A stretch of 48,627 nucleotides of DNA from positions 1 to 48,627 of the forward strand of contig JAFGLL010000079.1 in NCBI GenBank assembly GCA_016928095.1, given 5' to 3'. Below the pieces are notes generated by a model that was not told where the DNA came from, ran no database searches, and was given only the letters and a program-made list of their open reading frames with translations. The translations under genes and the position numbers were made by a program. Every line of letters starts with the position of its first letter. Positions within the stretch are counted from its first letter, which is position 1. Of the stretch, positions 43,104 to 48,627 are shown one piece after another. The DNA is from Thermoplasmatota archaeon (GTDB lineage: Archaea > Thermoplasmatota > Penumbrarchaeia > Penumbrarchaeales > Penumbrarchaeaceae).

Positions 43104-43874
43104 ATGATGAAGAATGAGGTGGCTCTGAAGATCGAGAACCTTTCAGCCGGGTATGACGGAGAGATGATAATAAAGGACATAGATCTGAAAGTGGAGCACG
43201 GCGATTTCTTCGGGTTGATCGGTCCCAACGGTGGGGGTAAATCCACACTGCTCAAGGCGATACTCGGATTGATACAGCCTGCAAAAGGATCCATAAGGGT
43301 TTACGGTTTCGACCCTTCCAGGGGTAGAAAGTTCGTGGGTTATGTCCCGCAGTATTCCTCATTCGACAAGGATTTCCCTATAACGGTCCAGAACGTCGTA
43401 ATGATGGGGCGCAGGAGATCGAAGGGTGTACGACCCTGGTATTCGGGAAGGGATCTCGAGGTGGTGAAGGATTCCCTCTCCAAGGTAGATATGCAAGAGC
43501 ACATCGACAGGCATATCAATGCTCTTTCAGGAGGGCAGAAGCAGAGAGTGTTCATTGCCAGAGCCCTTGCATCGGAACCACGGATGCTGCTCCTTGATGA
43601 GCCGACCGCATCAGTGGATGCAACGATCGAGGAATCCATCTACAAACTCCTGACGGAACTGAACAAGGATATGACGATAATCCTTGTGACCCATGATATC
43701 GGTATCATATCATCGCATGTGGGGACCGTCGCATGCCTCAACAGGCACCTTTTCACGAACAACGATCAGAACATCACAGCGGACATGCTCGAGAGGGCCT
43801 ACCAGTGCCCGGTGGACCTTATAGCTCACGGAGTCCCCCACCGGGTGCTTCCGCCTCATGATCACGGTGGATAG
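43104..43874 (+). CDS. znuC: Metal ABC transporter ATP-binding protein (ZnuC type)
   Basis: The 256-residue ATPase has Walker A GPNGGGKST (about 38-46), Q-loop YVPQYS, signature LSGGQKQR, Walker B MLLLDEPTASVD and the switch histidine in LVTHDIG. The C-terminal part (about 205-256) with CLNRHLF and a histidine-rich end (HRVLPPHDHGG) is common in zinc/manganese transporters. It follows znuA by 19 bases and precedes the permease by 13 bases. The stop is TAG. Confidence 0.92.
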   Translation: MMKNEVALKIENLSAGYDGEMIIKDIDLKVEHGDFFGLIGPNGGGKSTLLKAILGLIQPAKGSIRVYGFDPSRGRKFVGYVPQYSSFDKDFPITVQNVVMMGRRRSKGVRPWYSGRDLEVVKDSLSKVDMQEHIDRHINALSGGQKQRVFIARALASEPRMLLLDEPTASVDATIEESIYKLLTELNKDMTIILVTHDIGIISSHVGTVACLNRHLFTNNDQNITADMLERAYQCPVDLIAHGVPHRVLPPHDHGG

Positions 43875-43887
43875 GGGGTTATCAACG

Positions 43888-44754
43888 ATGCTCGATCTTG
43901 TTGATTACCTCGATGTCCCATTCGTTCAGAGGATGCTCATTGCAGGGATCCTGGCATCGCTTGCCTGCGGCGTCATAGGAACGCTTGTCGTGGTGAGGAG
44001 GAACGTCTTCATGGCTGGCGGCATTTCACACTCTTCCTTCGGGGGAATAGGTTTTGCATACTACATGCAGCACCTCGGCCTCACGTGGTTCGACCCTATG
44101 CTTGGGGCCGTCCTGTTCGCAACAGGTGCAGCACTTCTTCTGGGCTCGGAACCCATCAAGAGACGTTACAGGGAGGATTCCACCATAGGCGCCCTCTGGG
44201 TCATCGGAATGGCGGTGGGTGTGCTCCTTATCAATCTTGTGGACCGCAACAATATTCGGGTCCTCTCCTTCGAAGCCATCCTTTTTGGCAACATCCTCCT
44301 TACCTCGACCTCGGACCTTGTGGTCATCGGAGCCATCCTCTGTATCATCTACATCTTCATACTGTTCCTTTTCAAGGACACCGAGATCCTTGCATTCGAC
44401 GAGGAGTTCGCACGCATCTCCGGCATCAACGTCACGGTGCTGAACACCGCAATCCTGATAATGATAGCCTTGACAGTGACCATACTGATCAAGATCGTAG
44501 GCGTGGTCCTTGTCCTTGCCATGCTCACCATTCCAGCGGCCATTTCCAATCTCTTCACCAAAAGACTATCCATGATGATGCTCGCATCATCCGGTCTCGG
44601 GGTCATCATCACCACCGCAGGAAACCTCATCTCCATAGAACTTGACACACCCCCGGGAGCCACGATCGTCATATTGATGGGGGCTGCTTATCTTCTCTCA
44701 CTTATGGGAAAATCGATTTATACCAGGGTCCTATCGATAATCAGAATAGAATGA
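43888..44754 (+). CDS. znuB: Metal ABC transporter permease (ZnuB type)
   Basis: The 288-residue membrane protein belongs to the ABC-3 family of zinc/manganese permeases, with about eight membrane segments and the conserved early motif VVRRNVFMAGGISHSSFGGIGFAY and later AMLTIPAAISNLFTK. It forms the pore of the transporter with znuA and znuC. The ATG at 43888 was chosen because it gives the usual N-terminus (MLDLVDYLDVPFVQRMLIAG) and follows the znuC stop; a start at 43858 would overlap znuC. A GGGGG stretch nine bases upstream could serve as ribosome binding site. Confidence 0.9.
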   Translation: MLDLVDYLDVPFVQRMLIAGILASLACGVIGTLVVVRRNVFMAGGISHSSFGGIGFAYYMQHLGLTWFDPMLGAVLFATGAALLLGSEPIKRRYREDSTIGALWVIGMAVGVLLINLVDRNNIRVLSFEAILFGNILLTSTSDLVVIGAILCIIYIFILFLFKDTEILAFDEEFARISGINVTVLNTAILIMIALTVTILIKIVGVVLVLAMLTIPAAISNLFTKRLSMMMLASSGLGVIITTAGNLISIELDTPPGATIVILMGAAYLLSLMGKSIYTRVLSIIRIE

Positions 44755-44772
44755 CAGGATGGAGGTCGTGCA

Positions 44773-45063
44773 ATGTTCGGACTGACGGATGTGGATGGAG
44801 ATGACAGAGGAGAGATCAAGCTTTACGCGATCAGCACATGCGTATGGTGCAAGAGGACAAAAGCACTTCTGGAGCACCTTGGTGTCAGGTACAGCTACAT
44901 ATTCGTTGACCAGCTCGACAGAGAGACCAGGACCGAGGTGGAAAATGAGGTCACTAAATGGAACCCGAGATGTTCATTTCCGACAATGGTCATAGAGAAC
45001 AGAAAATGCATCGTGGGTTTCCAGGAGGAGGAGATCAAGGAGGCCCTTGGTCATGCCCGATGA
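44773..45063 (+). CDS. Glutaredoxin/NrdH-like redoxin
   Basis: The 96-residue protein is a thioredoxin-fold redoxin with the active site CVWC (C23, C26), the cis-proline segment FPTMVI and the GFQEEEIKEAL end, as in NrdH or archaeal glutaredoxin-like proteins. GGAGGT lies six bases before the ATG at 44773. It overlaps the next gene by 11 bases, so it is probably the direct redox partner of that disulfide reductase. The gap from znuB is only 18 bases, so the pair may share the metal transporter transcript. Confidence 0.9.
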   Translation: MFGLTDVDGDDRGEIKLYAISTCVWCKRTKALLEHLGVRYSYIFVDQLDRETRTEVENEVTKWNPRCSFPTMVIENRKCIVGFQEEEIKEALGHAR

Positions 45064-45583
45064 AATAAAGATCTTACCGGAGGAGGTGGAAAGACTTCAC
45101 CAGAGACTTGACAGGGACGCCCGGAACGGGGGTTACGATCTCAATCCCGATATCGAGTTCACCAGGGAACTCGCCCACGGTCTGATCTACAACGAGAGGA
45201 GGTACGGATATATGGCATGCCCCTGCAGGATAGCTGACGGGGAGATCGAGAAGGACCGAGACATCATATGCCCGTGCGATTATCGCGACCCGGACCTTTC
45301 GGAGTTCGGTTCCTGTTTCTGTGCACTTTACGTGGATGAGGAGATAAGGGACGGTAAGAAGAAGGCCCGTTCCATTCCCGAGAGAAGGCCGAATGAAGAA
45401 GCCCGGACAATTTTGAAGAAAGAGAAGGAAGAGGTAGGGACCGTGTCGCAAGCAGACGGGATAAAAACCCGCCTTCCGATCTGGAGATGCACCGTCTGCG
45501 GATATCTTGCTGCCCGCGAGGAACCCCCGCTCGTCTGCCCGATATGCAAGGCGAAAAAGGACCGCTTCGAGAGATATTTGTGA
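45053..45583 (+). CDS. Ferredoxin:disulfide reductase catalytic protein with fused rubredoxin domain
   Basis: The 176-residue protein combines an FTR-beta-like domain (about 1-100) and a C-terminal rubredoxin-like domain (about 138-176). The first has the six conserved cysteines of the active-site [4Fe-4S]/disulfide centre: CPC (C56, C58), CPC (C73, C75) and CFC (C88, C90). The second has CxxC...CxxC (C146, C149, C162, C165) for a single iron. A basic linker joins them. It would pass electrons from ferredoxin to the redoxin encoded just upstream. Similar ferredoxin:disulfide reductases occur in methanogens. The ATG at 45053 starts inside the redoxin gene. Confidence 0.9.
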   Translation: MPDEIKILPEEVERLHQRLDRDARNGGYDLNPDIEFTRELAHGLIYNERRYGYMACPCRIADGEIEKDRDIICPCDYRDPDLSEFGSCFCALYVDEEIRDGKKKARSIPERRPNEEARTILKKEKEEVGTVSQADGIKTRLPIWRCTVCGYLAAREEPPLVCPICKAKKDRFERYL

Positions 45584-45664
45584 AAAAGGAACCGATCTCT
45601 GGTCAATGACCTTCTCATAAGTTCACTATAATTATTCCTCTTTTTCCATAGTACAGAAAAGTAC

Positions 45665-45698
45665 ATAAAAAAAGGGGGAAAGGTTGAACCTTTCCCCC
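45665..45698 (-). terminator. Strong hairpin plus T-run terminator after the last surface gene
   Basis: Complementary 12-base arms (45674-45685 and 45687-45698, GGGGGAAAGGTT with AACCTTTCCCCC) make a strong stem with a minimal loop, which would in fact open to about five bases. On the minus strand the stem is followed by TTTTTTTATGT. It lies 25 bases after the TGA at 45723. On the plus side, a T-rich stretch at 45637-45647 may stop the disulfide reductase transcript. Confidence 0.75.
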
Positions 45699-45722
45699 GT
45701 GTTCCCTGTTGATCCATTGATC

Positions 45723-48627
45723 TCAGGCGTTGCGCTTCTCCCACCATCTCTGGATGGGTTCGTATCCCCACTCGCTGCGGGTATACTTCATATATACAAC
45801 GTATCCAACCAGGATGACCGCCAGGACTATCAGCAGATACCACCATTCGAACCAGCCTTCCGACTCCTTGATGGTTATCTGGGTCTCGAGCTTGTTGTTA
45901 TCCTCGTTCATCTCTGCTATGTCCCCATTGAAGTCCACATACACCGATATGGTGTGCTCTCCCTTCTTCTTCAGCTCGAAGGAGAAGTTGAAGTATTGGG
46001 TCTTGCCGGGTTCTATCTTCGCGGTGATCATCTCTTCCTTGATCTTGCCGTCGCCATCCAAGCTGATCCTGATGGTCCACGTATCATTGACCTCGACCGT
46101 CCCCTCGTTGGAGTAGGCAATGGAGACCTTCGCCCGTTCTCCCTTCTTCAGGTCGTTCTCTTCGGGGTTAGTGAAGGTTATGCTCTTCACCTGAAGGTCA
46201 GGACCACTGACCAGAAGGATCTTCTCCGCCCATCCCACCAGACCGGACTTGTCCTCCACGGACATATTAATGATGTAGGTCCCGGGTCTCTCGAACGTGT
46301 AGTTGAACACCTGTTCGTCACCGATCTCTTCCTGGACGGTCCAGTTCTTGTCCTCGGGTCTCACGTACCATTTCCATGCCACGATCTCCTCTTTGAGGTT
46401 CCCCGTGGTCCTGGGGTCGTAGGACTGAGTAGCGTTCATTTCCACCACATCCCCCTGTTTTACATCCGGGAATGGTTTAATTACAGCCATGGGTTTCGTT
46501 TTATCCGAGACGACCACAGTGCTCGAGTTGAGAAGTTCCAGCTCGTTGCCCACGGCATCGACCACCCTGAGGGTCACGTTGAACTCGCCGGGGTCCGAGA
46601 AAGGATGCTCGACGACATCGCCGTTCAGGGACTTGGTACCGTCGGAGAAGGTCCAGACCCAGTCAACGATCTCACCCTCGCCGTCATCGGCCAGGGATGC
46701 ATTGAATATAATGATGAGGTCCTCATCGGCCGCGTATTTCTCGCCGTCCATGGTTACGTTCTCTTTGGTCTCCTTGAAGATGAGGGTGTAACTGTCGAGG
46801 GTGGGGGCTTGGCCGTCGGGCATAAGAAGCAGCCAGTCAACATTGGACTTCAGCATCGAGGTATCCTGGACCTGAAGTGTTATGTTGTGGTATCCATCCT
46901 TGTGGGCGGTGAACTGGAAGGTTATCTCCTTCATCTCCGTCAGGTCCACATCCGCCTTTGCGACGAACATCTCGTTCTCTTCGTCCCAGACCTTGATATT
47001 GTCGGGAAGGTCTCCCCAGAGATAACTATCGATGCTTCCGACAGTGTCCAAGGAGTTCTTACCGGTCAGGGTTATGTTCTCGTTGAGCTTCACTATAAAC
47101 TTCTTGGGTTCCACCCTGTAGAAGTCGTAGGAGTTGACGAAACCCAGGACCGCGTCAGGTGCCTTCTCCACCTTTGCGTTGAACTCGAGAGGTTCGAATA
47201 CCCTGAGCTTTGATGTATTGTCATCTATGAACTCTGCCTTGTCGCCGAAATCCCCCAGGATCTCGTATTGTGCGGGGAGTGTGATATCAACGACCTCTCC
47301 CTCCAAAATGGAGAATATCTCCAACCTGATGTCATCCTTGCCGACCTTGAACTCCAGTTCGGAAGAATAGGGGGTCGTCATGGTGATGACCGGGTTCACG
47401 CCGGTCTCCGATGAGTCACCTTCGAGCCCCTGTGTCTCGACTATGAAGCTCTCATCTTCGGCAGCGTAGAACTTGCTGTTGACCTTCAGGAAGCTCTCTG
47501 TTGTAAGATAGACCGGACCGGCCTTCTTTATCTCCATCCTTGCATCGTTGACCTCGGTTTCATCGGCAATGAGCCAATCCCCCGAGAAGGGTGTCCCGGC
47601 GATCTGCATCCTGGGCGTCCCGAAATCGTTCAAGGTCCCGAAGAGCCTGGAGTTGGCGTCAAGGGTCCAGACAGTGGATATAAATGGTTTCGTGACATCT
47701 GCTGCCAGGTTGACGGTTGTAACCTTCCCGCTCTTCGTCATGATCTTGGCCATCTCGAAGGTCTCTCCCTCGGGTGTATAGTATGTTGCACCCTCAAGGT
47801 CGATATTCCTTACAAGCATGGGCTCGTAGCCCTTCGCCTCGATGATCACATCGAACACTGAGCTGTAGAGCGGAAGGGAGATCGCACCTTCGAAACCCTC
47901 GTCAACAGGTACCATGTGCCCGAAGTTCTGGTCCCATATGGTTACCTCCACATCGGGTATGTTGACGGAACCGTTCATCACAAGGCCTATGACCATGAAG
48001 GAATCCTCCAGGACCGCGGGTCTCGCGGCCAGTGTCACGTTCAGGTCCATGGTGCCGATAAGGGTGAAGACATCACTGTAAGTGACCTTGCCCTTGGACA
48101 TGACGATCATGTGGAGCTCCTCATCTTGGGGTCCGGAGATGTTCGCGTATCCCTTGGGTGTTGTCGCTCCCATCAGATGGATGCCGTCGCTTCCGAAAAG
48201 GTGGACCTTCGCATCCTCCACATCATTCCCGTTGAAGGTCACGTGCACCCTGGCCATGGCATCGGCTCCGATTATGTTGAGCCTTATCTGCTGGACATTA
48301 TCGTCATTGTCAGCGGTGAGCTTGTACACCATCTTGGGCGAGCTCTGGGGGTTGAAGCCCTCCGCAGAGGCGTAGATCTGGTAGGATCCGGGGCTCACAT
48401 CCGCCTCATATCTGAGGTTGCCCTGGTCCCATTCCAGATCGTACCTGGCGCCGGTGTGGACGTTCACACAGTAAACCGCTGCGTCATCGATCGTTCCGAG
48501 AAGATTGTCCCTAACGACAACTTTCAAGTTAGCCATTCCCTCTGCCGAAGCGCCCGCGGGGACTACGAATAGACCCGCGAGGGCCAAAGTGAGCATCAGC
48601 AGGATGCCCGTCACCTTGCTTCGCGCC
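45723..48627 (-). CDS. Surface protein with PKD and CARDB domains, 5' end outside window
   Basis: At least 963 residues are visible. The frame stays open to the right edge (coding ARSK before a GTG at 48614), and the basic RSK before the hydrophobic signal segment suggests that the true start lies beyond the window. After the signal peptide come a carboxypeptidase-regulatory-like domain (about 28-95), other beta domains, PKD-like domains (about 630-730 with DWVWTFSDG, and 735-830 with YDPRTTG...EEIVAWKWYV), a CARDB domain (about 830-925, ending DFNGDIAEMNEDNNKLETQI), a membrane segment (about 930-950) and a short tail. It is probably an extracellular structural or adhesive protein. Confidence 0.82.
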   Translation of the reverse strand, partial: ARSKVTGILLMLTLALAGLFVVPAGASAEGMANLKVVVRDNLLGTIDDAAVYCVNVHTGARYDLEWDQGNLRYEADVSPGSYQIYASAEGFNPQSSPKMVYKLTADNDDNVQQIRLNIIGADAMARVHVTFNGNDVEDAKVHLFGSDGIHLMGATTPKGYANISGPQDEELHMIVMSKGKVTYSDVFTLIGTMDLNVTLAARPAVLEDSFMVIGLVMNGSVNIPDVEVTIWDQNFGHMVPVDEGFEGAISLPLYSSVFDVIIEAKGYEPMLVRNIDLEGATYYTPEGETFEMAKIMTKSGKVTTVNLAADVTKPFISTVWTLDANSRLFGTLNDFGTPRMQIAGTPFSGDWLIADETEVNDARMEIKKAGPVYLTTESFLKVNSKFYAAEDESFIVETQGLEGDSSETGVNPVITMTTPYSSELEFKVGKDDIRLEIFSILEGEVVDITLPAQYEILGDFGDKAEFIDDNTSKLRVFEPLEFNAKVEKAPDAVLGFVNSYDFYRVEPKKFIVKLNENITLTGKNSLDTVGSIDSYLWGDLPDNIKVWDEENEMFVAKADVDLTEMKEITFQFTAHKDGYHNITLQVQDTSMLKSNVDWLLLMPDGQAPTLDSYTLIFKETKENVTMDGEKYAADEDLIIIFNASLADDGEGEIVDWVWTFSDGTKSLNGDVVEHPFSDPGEFNVTLRVVDAVGNELELLNSSTVVVSDKTKPMAVIKPFPDVKQGDVVEMNATQSYDPRTTGNLKEEIVAWKWYVRPEDKNWTVQEEIGDEQVFNYTFERPGTYIINMSVEDKSGLVGWAEKILLVSGPDLQVKSITFTNPEENDLKKGERAKVSIAYSNEGTVEVNDTWTIRISLDGDGKIKEEMITAKIEPGKTQYFNFSFELKKKGEHTISVYVDFNGDIAEMNEDNNKLETQITIKESEGWFEWWYLLIVLAVILVGYVVYMKYTRSEWGYEPIQRWWEKRNA

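Noticed and set aside
45684..47213. Long (509-codon) plus-strand open frame
   Set aside because: It is antisense to the PKD/CARDB surface gene and begins across that gene's terminator; the protein has no recognised domain.
1..48627. tRNA, rRNA, CRISPR array, insertion sequence or prophage
   Set aside because: No cloverleaf-like sequence, rRNA match, regularly spaced direct repeats, transposase or phage gene was recognised; repeats seen are within protein-coding repeats or short promoter elements.

Overview
This window is archaeal chromosome. The diagnostic genes are eS19, a PDCD5 homologue, eL39, eL31, aIF6, a tandem-repeat EndA tRNA-splicing endonuclease, a Taw2-like wyosine enzyme, an archaeal MptD, and archaetidylserine synthase/decarboxylase. 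Promoters look like archaeal TATA boxes, several placed so that transcripts would be leaderless or nearly so; other genes carry strong GGAGG-type ribosome binding sites. The mix (ArvABC genes, TrkAH, STAND regulator, many single-pass surface proteins with CARDB, PKD, FG-GAP and calcium-loop repeats) suggests a euryarchaeote, perhaps of the Thermoplasmata side. That placement is inference. No rRNA, tRNA, CRISPR array, insertion sequence or prophage was seen, and no intergenic gap exceeds 300 bases.

Layout. 1-3762: end of a gene entering from the left, a polytopic membrane protein, and a large wHTH-STAND-TPR regulator. 3900-9199: two convergent surface-protein genes. 9497-12173: a coiled-coil/HhH protein facing the arvA-arvB-arvC operon, whose GTPase family drives extracellular vesicle formation in Haloferax. 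12342-20318: two giant surface proteins with Pro/Ala/Met-rich cytoplasmic tails, immediately upstream of arvABC on the same strand. 20511-22526: psd-pssA-mptD operon (polar lipid head group and pterin). 22615-29372: an FG-GAP/ASPIC protein and a membrane-anchored clostripain-family protease. 29463-35158: FAH-family enzyme, RNase Z, trkA-trkH potassium uptake, Taw2. 35230-37572: another large surface protein. 37723-39697: ribosomal/translation operon eS19-PDCD5-eL39-eL31-aIF6. 39710-41628: cis-prenyltransferase with an odd 5' end, and EndA. 41640-44754: NikR facing a zinc-type metal ABC transporter across a dyad-rich promoter. 44773-45583: glutaredoxin-like protein and ferredoxin:disulfide reductase with fused rubredoxin domain. 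45723-48627: a final surface protein running off the right edge.

Themes. Roughly 40-45% of the window encodes secreted or cell-surface proteins with one C-terminal membrane anchor. These flank a vesiculation operon and lie near polar-lipid biosynthesis, so envelope building and budding is the most coherent theme. The most interesting observations are the ArvA GTPase with an Arf/Sar1-like N-terminal amphipathic helix next to two tailed surface proteins, the absence of a usable start codon for uppS (an in-frame TAG follows the only ATGs), the NikR/Zn-type transporter pair with nested inverted repeats, and the disulfide reductase-rubredoxin fusion.
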